Source of the DNA: an uncultured Lachnospiraceae bacterium
Lineage (GTDB): Bacteria; Bacillota; Clostridia; Lachnospirales; Lachnospiraceae
Assembly (NCBI GenBank): GCA_910585555.1
Contig: CAJUFU010000003.1
Location: 1-64,000, forward strand
Direction of reading: 5' to 3'
DNA: 64,000 bases
Both the position numbers and the translations under genes were made by a program. Shown here one piece after another: positions 34,044 through 40,953 of the stretch. Positions within the stretch are counted from its first letter, which is position 1, and each line of letters opens with the position of its first letter. Under the pieces are notes generated by a model. That model ran no database searches and was not told where the DNA came from. It was given only the letters and a program-made list of their open reading frames with translations.

Positions 34044-34631
34044 TTCCAGTTCCCCAAAAGGTATCATTGGCTGCATCACCCCGGGATGGGGCCCAATCTG
34101 TTTCTCCATCCAGACCATATGATACCAGCGCCCGAATTTATAGGCGCACTCATGGAACTGTCCTACCATCCTGTAACCTTGTTTCTCATGAAAACGCACA
34201 CTGTCCCTGGTTAAATATTCATCCTCCCTCTCCGGATAGGCAATGCAGGCCGCAGTATTGACAATCCTCTGCCGAAGCAATATCCTCTCCAATGCCTTGT
34301 ACAAAGCACTGCCAATCCCTCTGCCCTTCTGCTCCATACGCACGTAGATGGAAGTCTCCACAGACCAGTCATACGCCGGTCTTACATGCAAGGGCCCGGC
34401 ATAGACATACCCCAGCATCTCTTCTCCATCCACTGCCGCCAGATAAGGATATCTCACCAATGTGTTGGCTATCCTTTCCGCAAAAGTTTCCACAGAAGGC
34501 ACTTCATACTCAAACGTAACAGCTGTTTTTAATATATAAGGCGCATAGATATCCAGAAGCGCCTGTGCATCTTTGGGCGTGACGGTGCGAATGCGGATAC
34601 CCGTGCCGTCATGCCCTTTCCTCTCTTCCAT
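34041..34631 (-). CDS. GNAT-family N-acetyltransferase (phosphinothricin acetyltransferase-like)
   Basis: A 196-residue acetyltransferase resembling the PAT/bar group: IRTVTPKDAQALLDIYAPYI, TFEYEVPS, GYVYAGPLHVRPAYDWSVET, motif A RMEQKGRGIGSALYKALER and the end GFHEK-like segment RFHEKQGYRMVGQFHECAYK. A substrate cannot be read; relatives acylate phosphinothricin, methionine sulfoximine or other small amines. The start is placed at the ATG of MEERKGHDG behind GGGGA; another ATG lies four codons upstream. The stop codon TAG comes from the terminal repeat of the MITE copy, so the original C-terminal end was probably altered. Confidence 0.87.
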   Translation of the reverse strand: MEERKGHDGTGIRIRTVTPKDAQALLDIYAPYILKTAVTFEYEVPSVETFAERIANTLVRYPYLAAVDGEEMLGYVYAGPLHVRPAYDWSVETSIYVRMEQKGRGIGSALYKALERILLRQRIVNTAACIAYPEREDEYLTRDSVRFHEKQGYRMVGQFHECAYKFGRWYHMVWMEKQIGPHPGVMQPMIPFGELE

Positions 34632-34665
34632 CTTAATCCCCATTCTCCTTGGACAATTCCTCTTT

Positions 34666-35250
34666 CTACAGCAGTTTCCGGTGCAGCATAAGAAGTTCCT
34701 CCGCCCCCGGTGTCTTGCCAAGCATCCCATACCGGTTGGAGAATGCAATCGCCTCTATCTGCATTCCCGGCAGAGCGTGGTTTTTGAGAGCCTTGTCAAC
34801 CCTTTGCATAAGCTGTACCATGACAGGGTGTAAAAAGGCCGTCATCCATAAAACCTCCACCACATCATCCAGCCTGTCACAGTATAATATCCTCTGGGAA
34901 ATGGCAGCATCGCCCCCTGCCCGAAGTACACAGTCTGAAAGCATTGCTATGCCATCATCTTCCTGCCATTCATACCTGCCCGCAATCCCGTTTCCCAACT
35001 GCAGCATCTTTCCCAGACGCGCCGCCAAAAGCAGACTATTCGTCCCAAACTCACCTGCCATATCTATGGTCTCATTTATGAAATCGCCGCACCTGACCAA
35101 ATTTCCCAGGTCCAGATTCAACTTATCCGCAAGAAAGCCTTCTCCGTAATTGCCCGGCGTAATGATCAAATCCTTCTGACCCCGGGCACGCTGTCTGGAA
35201 AGCTGCGCCCAAATCGTATCCAATTTTTCACTGTGTGTATCGTTTATCAT
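34666..35250 (-). CDS. CbiD C-terminal half (cobalt-precorrin-5B methyltransferase fragment)
   Basis: A 194-residue protein matching only the C-terminal half of CbiD, which methylates C1 of cobalt-precorrin-5B in anaerobic B12 synthesis. Recognisable stretches are LIITPGNYGEGFLADKL, RCGDFINETIDMAGEFG, SLLLAARLGKMLQLGNGIAG and IEAIAFSNRYGMLGKTPGAE. Full CbiD is about 360-380 residues and begins with an LRTGYTTGTCAAAA-type segment, absent here; upstream in frame there is a stop, not more CbiD. The gene has an ATG with GAGGCGG upstream and a good promoter at 35295-35323, so it looks like an expressed half-gene rather than random decay. Whether it retains a role is uncertain. Confidence 0.75.
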   Translation of the reverse strand: MINDTHSEKLDTIWAQLSRQRARGQKDLIITPGNYGEGFLADKLNLDLGNLVRCGDFINETIDMAGEFGTNSLLLAARLGKMLQLGNGIAGRYEWQEDDGIAMLSDCVLRAGGDAAISQRILYCDRLDDVVEVLWMTAFLHPVMVQLMQRVDKALKNHALPGMQIEAIAFSNRYGMLGKTPGAEELLMLHRKLL

Positions 35251-35294
35251 ACTAACGCCGCCTCTTCCTTCTTTGCCGTCTATATCTTTAAAAT

Positions 35295-35323
35295 ATTATA
35301 GGGGAAAAAGCCTGAAACGGCAA
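35295..35323 (-). promoter_or_regulatory. Sigma-A-like promoter of the CbiD half-gene
   Basis: On the minus strand TTGCCG (35318-35323), a 17-base spacer and TATAAT (35295-35300), about 45 bp upstream of the start codon. Confidence 0.65.
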
Positions 35324-35358
35324 CCTGCAATGTCATTGACAGCGGTATTTTAAAAAAT

Positions 35359-35387
35359 GTATAAAACCCTCATTTCTCTGTATACTA
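35359..35387 (+). promoter_or_regulatory. Sigma-G-like promoter of spoVAA
   Basis: GTATA (35359-35363), 17 bases, TATACTA (35381-35387). It fits GHATR-N17/18-CATNHTA except for T in place of the first C of the -10. It lies 62 bp upstream of the spoVAA ATG. Confidence 0.7.
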
Positions 35388-35449
35388 GTACAACAAAAAG
35401 TAATAATCCATTGTACTGGGAATAACGAAATGCGGGAACGAGGAATATT

Positions 35450-36085
35450 ATGTCAACTAATAGTGTAACCATCTATCTGAAAGCAGAACAGAATGTAGAA
35501 CTACAGTCACCCGACGTATATGTAAAGGACATTGGCCGGCTCACTTGCACGGATAACCATATCCTTGCCAAAGTCAAGGCCATCAAGCTGCATCATTTCA
35601 AAAAAGGTGAGGAAAAGCGCCAGGTCATAAGCATCCTGAAGATCATTGAAGAAATCGCAAAGGTCTGTCCGAATGCATCTGTGGAAAATCTGGGCGAAAC
35701 GGATGTGCTGATAGAGTATATCGACGTAAACAAACACAAAGGGGCTGTCCAGTGGATTAAGCTGGCCTTTGTGGCTTTTGTCAGCTTCTTCGGAACCGCT
35801 TTTACCATCATGGCCTTCCACAACGATATCGGCATCAACGATGTCTTTACGAAGGTTTATGAGATGGTGGCGGGACGCCCCGGAGACGGCTACGGCATTT
35901 TAGAATTATCTTACTCTGTGGGACTAGCCGTCGGCATCACGGTATTCTTTAACCACATCGGCGGCAGAAGGATTACAAAGGATCCCACCCCCATTGAAGT
36001 AGAAATGCGGGTCTATGAGCAGGATGTAAACAAATCCTTAATCGAGACGGCTGACAGGGAGGGCAAGACAATTGATGTTTCTTAG
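35450..36085 (+). CDS. spoVAA: Stage V sporulation protein AA
   Basis: A 211-residue membrane protein of the SpoVA complex, which moves dipicolinic acid into the forespore. It has an N-terminal soluble domain (about residues 1-95, VTIYLKAEQNVELQSPDVYV) that in relatives has a stator-like fold, then two membrane helices near 105-125 and 150-170 (LAFVAFVSFFGTAFTIMAFH, LSYSVGLAVGITVFFNHIGG) and a short tail. The DPTPIEVEM motif is typical. GAGGAA precedes the ATG. It is first in spoVAA-AB-AC and overlaps spoVAB by 14 bp. A sigma-G-like promoter lies upstream. Confidence 0.92.
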   Translation: MSTNSVTIYLKAEQNVELQSPDVYVKDIGRLTCTDNHILAKVKAIKLHHFKKGEEKRQVISILKIIEEIAKVCPNASVENLGETDVLIEYIDVNKHKGAVQWIKLAFVAFVSFFGTAFTIMAFHNDIGINDVFTKVYEMVAGRPGDGYGILELSYSVGLAVGITVFFNHIGGRRITKDPTPIEVEMRVYEQDVNKSLIETADREGKTIDVS

Positions 36086-36575
36086 ACAAATACTGCTTTC
36101 GGTCATCGGCCTGAGCGCCGGGCTGATCGTTTCGGCCGGTGTGTTCACAGTCCTGATCTCGGTAGGGCTGATTCCCCGCTTCGCCGGCAAAATGCATGTG
36201 GCGCGTAAGATATTTGTGCTGGAAGAGATGGTTGTACTGGGTACGCTTTTCGGCGGATTTTTCAGCATTTTCAGCGACTGGGGCATGATCGGGGAATTTG
36301 TAAGGCAAAGGCAGCTTTTCGGCCAGGGAACCACCGACGGTGTCTGGGATATTCTCAGTACCATTTTTTTGATTGTTTTCGGAGTATTCGCAGGTATTTT
36401 CGTGGGATGCCTGGCATTGGCCATTGCGGAAATGCTCAACACCATCCCCATCTTTGCCAGAAGAATCGGCTTCCGCCACGGCCTTGGCATCGCCATCCTT
36501 TCCGTGGCGCTTGGAAAACTGATTGGAAGTTTGATTTATTTTACCCAGCGCGTATTTCTATATGGTAATCCCTGA
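36072..36575 (+). CDS. spoVAB: Stage V sporulation protein AB
   Basis: A small polytopic membrane protein of about 166 residues with four to five helices (ILLSVIGLSAGLIVSAGVFT, MVVLGTLFGGFFSIFSDWG, LSTIFLIVFGVFAGIFVGCL, IAILSVALGKLIGSLIYF). The motif GLIPRFAGKMHVA and the ALAIAEMLNTIPIFARR stretch are characteristic of SpoVAB. The TTG start lies 9 bases after GGGAGGG; an ATG one codon later (36075) is equally plausible. It overlaps spoVAA, which suggests translational coupling. A 122-bp gap with its own promoter separates it from spoVAC. Confidence 0.9.
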   Translation: MMFLRQILLSVIGLSAGLIVSAGVFTVLISVGLIPRFAGKMHVARKIFVLEEMVVLGTLFGGFFSIFSDWGMIGEFVRQRQLFGQGTTDGVWDILSTIFLIVFGVFAGIFVGCLALAIAEMLNTIPIFARRIGFRHGLGIAILSVALGKLIGSLIYFTQRVFLYGNP

Positions 36576-36596
36576 TGTTTCCAGGCATACCACTTC

Positions 36597-36626
36597 GTAT
36601 ATTATTGGATTGAACTATCCATACTA
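36597..36626 (+). promoter_or_regulatory. Sigma-G promoter of spoVAC
   Basis: GTATA (36597-36601), exactly 18 bases, CATACTA (36620-36626): a full match to the sigma-G consensus, identical in both boxes and in spacing to the promoter of spoVAD at 12762-12791. It lies 71 bp upstream of the spoVAC ATG. Confidence 0.8.
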
Positions 36627-36697
36627 TGAAATAATCACCTAATCTATCCAAAGAACTTTACGAATCATAAACCGCAAGAAAGGAAGGTCTCAAAACT

Positions 36698-37183
36698 ATG
36701 ACGCCAAACCAGAAACCGCAGACCATACAGGAAAAGAAAGAAGAAGCCTACAGACAGCATGTAGAACAATCTACCCCCAAATACAGCCTGCCGCTTCGCA
36801 TGTGCAAGGCTTTTCTTATCGGCGGACTGATCTGCCTGATCGGACAGATTATCCTAAACTATGCCACAAACTCCATGGGACTTGACAAGGATACCGCCGG
36901 TTCCTGGTGCTCCATGCTGTTAGTCCTTGTGAGTGTGATTCTCACCGGAATAAACCTTTATCCCAAATTAGTGGAATGGGGCGGCGCAGGGGCACTTGTA
37001 CCCATCACAGGCTTCGCCAACTCCATCGCCTCGGCGGCAATCGAGTACCAGAAGGAAGGCCAGGTGTTCGGTATTGGCTGTAAAATCTTTACCATCGCCG
37101 GTCCTGTCATCCTCTATGGTATCTTTACCAGCTGGTGCCTGGGGTTATTATACTGGATTGGACATATTCTTGGCATCGTGTAA
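36698..37183 (+). CDS. spoVAC: Stage V sporulation protein AC
   Basis: A 161-residue membrane protein, the likely mechanosensitive channel part of the SpoVA complex that releases dipicolinic acid at germination. After a hydrophilic start (EEAYRQHVEQSTPKYSL) come membrane helices (CKAFLIGGLICLIGQIILNY, WCSMLLVLVSVILTGINLYP, ITGFANSIASAAIEY, IFTIAGPVILYGIFTSWCLG) with the family motifs AGALVPITGFANS and GQVFGIGCKIF. GGAAGG precedes the ATG. In most spore formers spoVAD follows directly; here the next gene is convergent, and spoVAD lies 24 kb away and is interrupted. Confidence 0.93.
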   Translation: MTPNQKPQTIQEKKEEAYRQHVEQSTPKYSLPLRMCKAFLIGGLICLIGQIILNYATNSMGLDKDTAGSWCSMLLVLVSVILTGINLYPKLVEWGGAGALVPITGFANSIASAAIEYQKEGQVFGIGCKIFTIAGPVILYGIFTSWCLGLLYWIGHILGIV

Positions 37184-37221
37184 CCGGCCTGCCTATCCAT
37201 GTTTACGGACCGCCAAGCCTA

Positions 37222-37395
37222 TTATCCAAGAATCTTATACTCCAGCATCTCATACAGAAGCTTCGTCCCCTCCATAATCTCAGGGGGCAGAAGCGCTCTG
37301 GCCACCAGCTTTAAGTCATCACTCTCCTCATCGATTCTTTTTAAGTTCGCATAATCTCCCTCAATACTCACTACCTGATATTGAAATGTGTTCAT
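37222..37395 (-). CDS. Small DUF3006-like protein
   Basis: A 57-residue protein (MNTFQYQVVSIEGDYANLKR to the end EMLEYKILG). The pattern EGDYAxL ... ARALLPxEIxEGTxL resembles DUF3006 proteins, which are small and of unknown function, but the match is by eye. The ATG has AGGG about 8 bases upstream; a GTG three codons earlier is possible. It lies 106 bp after sigF on the same strand, so it may be read with the spoIIA operon, and it converges with spoVAC. Confidence 0.65.
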   Translation of the reverse strand: MNTFQYQVVSIEGDYANLKRIDEESDDLKLVARALLPPEIMEGTKLLYEMLEYKILG

Positions 37396-37500
37396 GCCGT
37401 ACACCCTGCCTTTCTCTTTCGGTTATGAATCCATGATACTCCTATATCCTGGTTCTGTCCTGCCGCATTTTATCTTATTCTCTTCTTTATAAGAATCAGT

Positions 37501-38277
37501 CTAACACACCTCCTTTCGCAAATGCAACAAAATCCTCTTCTCCATGCGGCTCACCTGCACCTGACTGATGCCCAGGCATTTGGCCACTTCCACCTGGGTC
37601 TTGTCCTGAAAGTAACGCATGTCGATCAACTGCCGTTCCGTTTCTCCCAGCTTTCCCAACAGCTCTTCCAACAGCATATGGTTTAGGATTTTCTCTTTCT
37701 CCATATCTTCACATGCACCGCTCTCATTCAGACTGCTCAATCCGGCGGCACAGCCCACACCGGCACTGCCGCCCACCACCTGGTCCACCAGATAGATCTC
37801 ATTTCCGTCGGACTGATAAACCGATTTATAAATAGACTCTACTTCCACATTGGCATCCAGGGCCATCACAATATCCTCCACGCTAAGAGCGGTAGCTTCG
37901 GATAATTCCTGCAGAGTCGCCTCCCTGCCGTATGCCTGAGAAAGCCGCTGTGCCGCCTGTTTAATCTTCCACCCATTCTCCTTCAGTGTACGGCTCACCT
38001 TCACCATCCCGTCATCCCTGAGAAACCGTTTGATTTCTCCCTGTATCATGGGTACTGCATAGGTGGAAAAACGCACCTCAAACTGCAAATCAAACTTATC
38101 GATGGCCTTCATCAAGCCAATACACCCAATCTGGAACAAATCCTCCGCATCATAGCCTCTTCCCACAAAACGCTTTACAATATGACGCACCAGACCCAGA
38201 TTTTCCTCTATCAGTTTCTCTCTTGCCTCTTTATCTCCTGCCTGTGATCGTTCGATTAATACGGCAGTCTCTTCCAT
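37501..38277 (-). CDS. sigF: RNA polymerase sporulation sigma factor F
   Basis: A 258-residue sigma-70-family factor, the first forespore-specific sigma. Region 2 is EENLGLVRHIVKRFVGRGYD to RFSTYAVPMIQGEIKRFLRD (the IQGEIKRFLRDDGMVKVSR stretch is typical of SigF/SigB/SigG). Region 3 is around LKENGWKIKQAAQRL, and region 4.2 is DKTQVEVAKCLGISQVQVSRME. It is the third gene of spoIIAA-AB-sigF, 3 bp after spoIIAB. SigF is held inactive by SpoIIAB. A short insertion between regions 3 and 4 (GGSAGVGCAAGLSSLNESGA) makes it slightly longer than usual. Confidence 0.95.
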   Translation of the reverse strand: MEETAVLIERSQAGDKEAREKLIEENLGLVRHIVKRFVGRGYDAEDLFQIGCIGLMKAIDKFDLQFEVRFSTYAVPMIQGEIKRFLRDDGMVKVSRTLKENGWKIKQAAQRLSQAYGREATLQELSEATALSVEDIVMALDANVEVESIYKSVYQSDGNEIYLVDQVVGGSAGVGCAAGLSSLNESGACEDMEKEKILNHMLLEELLGKLGETERQLIDMRYFQDKTQVEVAKCLGISQVQVSRMEKRILLHLRKEVC

Positions 38278-38280
38278 AGG

Positions 38281-38769
38281 CTACTCCTCACTGCCAATCC
38301 AGGAGCCCAGGCCGATTTTCTTACACATACGCACCACAGTGCCCTGCCCAGGTTCTGACTTAACTTCCAAGTCATCCATGAAAGCTTCCATGAAAGCGAA
38401 TCCCATCCCCGATCTTTCCAGTTCCGGCCTGGTGGTAAAAAGAGGTTCCATGGCTCTTTCTACATCCTCGATGCCCACACCCCGGTCTATGATCTCCACC
38501 TCCAACATGTCCCTTTTCAATTCACAGTTCATATAAATACGGTCCGTGACACATCCTCTGTTTTCATACCCATGAATAATCGCGTTGGTCACTGCCTCGG
38601 AGACAGCTGTCTTCACATCCGACACCTCTTCCAAGGTGGGATTTAAGGGCGTGATAAACGCCGAAACCGCCATCCGCGCAAAAGACTCATTATCCGACAC
38701 CGCCGCAAATTCCAGATGTATCTCATTCGTAATCTGCCTATAATCCTTCTTATCCAAAATTTCTATCAT
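38281..38769 (-). CDS. spoIIAB: Anti-sigma F factor SpoIIAB
   Basis: A 162-residue GHKL serine kinase that binds SigF and phosphorylates SpoIIAA. N box: VSEAVTNAIIHGYEN; G1: DRGVGIEDVERAMEPLFTTR; G2: ERSGMGFAFMEAFMDDL, with the usual length plus a short tail (KKIGLGSWIGSEE). It lies between spoIIAA and sigF with minimal spacing, as in all spore formers. Confidence 0.96.
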   Translation of the reverse strand: MIEILDKKDYRQITNEIHLEFAAVSDNESFARMAVSAFITPLNPTLEEVSDVKTAVSEAVTNAIIHGYENRGCVTDRIYMNCELKRDMLEVEIIDRGVGIEDVERAMEPLFTTRPELERSGMGFAFMEAFMDDLEVKSEPGQGTVVRMCKKIGLGSWIGSEE

Positions 38770-38821
38770 ACCTATTCTCCTGCTCCTCTCTTTCTTTTAT
38801 TCCAATGAAGTTCTTCTCACA

Positions 38822-39130
38822 CTACTCCATAATCTCCACAATATTCTCCACCCCTGCCAGAAGCAGTATTCTTCTGATTCTGCTCCCCGTATGTACGGCA
38901 TATACCTTACCGCCGAAGCAGGATATCTTCTTATACCGCCCTACGATAATTCCGATTCCCGAGCTGTCCATAAAGGTTGTCTGTTCAAAATCAAACACTA
39001 CATTTTCCACCTTTTTCGAGAGAATCAAGCGGTCCGCCTTAGAACTTATGTTAACCGATTTATGATGATCTATCTCCGTCGGCATTCTTATCAATAAGTT
39101 ATTGTCAATCAGTCTGAAATCTTCATCCAT
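38822..39130 (-). CDS. spoIIAA: Anti-sigma F factor antagonist SpoIIAA
   Basis: A 102-residue STAS-domain protein. The phosphorylated serine is in FMDSSGIGIIVGRYKK, the diagnostic motif. The start is the ATG of MDEDFRLIDNN behind AAAGGAG; an ATG at 39172 would add 14 residues not found in the family. It is the first gene of the spoIIA operon. The 235 bp upstream contain the terminator of the TPR gene; I could not find a clean sigma-H promoter there. Confidence 0.93.
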   Translation of the reverse strand: MDEDFRLIDNNLLIRMPTEIDHHKSVNISSKADRLILSKKVENVVFDFEQTTFMDSSGIGIIVGRYKKISCFGGKVYAVHTGSRIRRILLLAGVENIVEIME

Positions 39131-39249
39131 ATTATGTAAACTCCTTTCTGTTATGTTTCGTAATGCAAGCATGACGCCTGCCGGCTTCTCTATCCTTTGC
39201 CGTCGTCTCTATCAGCAGACTCGTAAGACTTCGTCTTCCGAGTTCGCGC

Positions 39250-39288
39250 AAAAAAAGAACGTAATGTGATACTTTCCACTACGTTCTC
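39250..39288 (-). terminator. Rho-independent terminator after the TPR gene
   Basis: On the minus strand GAACGTAGTG pairs imperfectly with CACATTACGTTC and is followed by seven T. It lies about 80 bp after the stop of the TPR protein gene and separates that operon from spoIIAA. Confidence 0.75.
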
Positions 39289-39365
39289 TTTCGTGTCTCT
39301 TCTATATATTTATCTAACGGCATCCTGCCTGCCGTCGTCCAACGACACGTCTAGCGACACCGCTC

Positions 39366-40790
39366 TTAATCCTGTACTTCGTTCTCCATTTCCTCTAAGA
39401 ACGCCTCAGACTTGCTGGCCTTCTCAGTTCCCGGGAACAGATCGATGATCTGATGATAAGCCTCTTTCGCTTTCTCTATCTCTCCGATGCGGTAATAAGC
39501 ATTGGCCAGATTATATAAAGCCTCGCCATTGGTGGCATCATACTGGAAGGCCTTTTCGAGATTCGGGATTGCATCCGCGTAATTCTCCTGTCTGTATGCC
39601 TCATAACCGTCATCATAATAGGACTCCGCAAGTTCTGGTCCGATCAGTGCAAGCAGCGTGTTATAGAGATTTTCAAAAGCCTCCGAATTATCGCTCTCAC
39701 CCTCCACTTCATCCGCCGCAATCTCTTCTAAATAGTCCGCCACCACTGTGACTTCTTCCGGATTGGTCAGATAGGCGCCGGCAGCTTTCATCAGGCTGTC
39801 CACCGACCGCAGCGTACCGTCCGTCCCCAGATATGCCGACAAATCCTGCTCTAAATTACTCTTTTCCTCTTCCAATACGCCAAGCTGCTGCTGCAGTTCA
39901 TCAATGGTAGCAGTCTTTGCATCGGACTGCTCACTGACTTTACGCAGCTCCTCGTCGATGTTGGCCCTGGCCGACTGTATTCTTGCCGGCAGAATCAGGA
40001 AAAAGGCGATGGCGATACCGATTGCCAGACCGATTCCCAGATTGAGAAGGGAAGTCACACCCTTGCCTTCCTTCACATTGACAGGCTGTATGATCGTCTC
40101 ATTGCCACTCTGATACTTGACAATCTCGTCCGATTTCTTCTGCTTCTTAGAAGTATTCTTGACACCCTCCTCCGGCATCAGCATCTCGTCCACTTCCTTG
40201 AGATAGCGCAGCGTGGCCGTATTGTTGGTGTCGATTTCTAAACACCTGGTCAGCTCCCTCTTCGCCCGCTCCCACTCCTCGCTGTTAATATATAAAAGCG
40301 CCAGAAGCTGATGCGCCCGAATAAACTTCGGGTTTAAAGAAAGTACCTTTTTCAGCTGAATAACCGCCAAATCCAGGCTGTCCTGATTACAGTAAGTAAG
40401 CGCCTGATTATATTTCTTAATAGTCTGATTGATCGTGTCCAGACGGTTTTGGTTCGTCTGAATCATATCAATATAGTCATCTGCAATATTCTTCTTTGGA
40501 CGCAGGTTCTTACTGATGACCCACTCGCTTAGAGCCGCCACTACCTCGCCCGTCTCAAAATATACAAGCCCTAAAAGATTACGGGCCTCCACATTATTCT
40601 TGTCAAATTTCAAACTCTGCCGCAAACTTGCAATAGCTCCTGTCAGATCTCTGACACTCGCCCTCTCTAATCCGTCATTATAGAAACGGTTTGATATATA
40701 TATAATCCTTTTATAAAGGGTTACATCGGCACCACAGTTCGTACAGAAATTGTGTTCTGACAAAGTACATCCACACCGATAACAGATCAT
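39366..40790 (-). CDS. Zinc-ribbon, TPR and coiled-coil membrane protein
   Basis: A 474-residue protein of unknown function. The N-terminus is a zinc ribbon (CYRCGCTLSEHNFCTNCG). TPR repeats follow (about 35-200), including AIASLRQSLKFDKNNVEARN and AVIQLKKVLSLNPKFIRAHQ. One membrane helix lies near 250-272 (LLNLGIGLAIGIAIAFFLIL), then a coiled coil (about 280-325). A second TPR block lies in the last 100 residues (DAIPNLEKAFQYDATNGEAL). The topology would put one TPR block on each side of the membrane. It is the last gene of the valS-FapA-folC run and is closed by a terminator. Protein scaffolding is a reasonable guess and no more. Confidence 0.85.
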   Translation of the reverse strand: MICYRCGCTLSEHNFCTNCGADVTLYKRIIYISNRFYNDGLERASVRDLTGAIASLRQSLKFDKNNVEARNLLGLVYFETGEVVAALSEWVISKNLRPKKNIADDYIDMIQTNQNRLDTINQTIKKYNQALTYCNQDSLDLAVIQLKKVLSLNPKFIRAHQLLALLYINSEEWERAKRELTRCLEIDTNNTATLRYLKEVDEMLMPEEGVKNTSKKQKKSDEIVKYQSGNETIIQPVNVKEGKGVTSLLNLGIGLAIGIAIAFFLILPARIQSARANIDEELRKVSEQSDAKTATIDELQQQLGVLEEEKSNLEQDLSAYLGTDGTLRSVDSLMKAAGAYLTNPEEVTVVADYLEEIAADEVEGESDNSEAFENLYNTLLALIGPELAESYYDDGYEAYRQENYADAIPNLEKAFQYDATNGEALYNLANAYYRIGEIEKAKEAYHQIIDLFPGTEKASKSEAFLEEMENEVQD

Positions 40791-40803
40791 CTATGCCAAT
40801 CCC

Positions 40804-40953
40804 CTATTCTTCTTCCACTTTCTTAGCGTCTTTGACTATTTTCACCATCAGGTCTGCCATATCCGTTAAATCCTGATTATAAATTGCTTCCTCTGCATCC
40901 TCAACTTCCAGGCTGGGATGAAATTTCTTTAATTCTTCTTCAAAATTGATCAT
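40804..40953 (-). CDS. Short acidic protein overlapping folC
   Basis: A 49-residue frame (MINFEEELKKFHPSLEVEDA ... VKIVKDAKKVEEE) with AAGGAG 8 bases before the ATG. Its first 14 bases overlap the end of folC, and its end lies 14 bp before the TPR gene, so it fills the gap in the operon exactly. It is rich in Glu and Lys and predicted helical. I do not recognise a family. The ribosome binding site, overlap and gap-filling position argue that it is real. Confidence 0.7.
   Translation of the reverse strand: MINFEEELKKFHPSLEVEDAEEAIYNQDLTDMADLMVKIVKDAKKVEEE

Noticed and set aside
39131..39365. A sigma-H promoter before spoIIAA
   Set aside because: Expected from other spore formers, but no pair of boxes with acceptable spacing was found by eye; AAAGGATAG lacks a matching GAAT.
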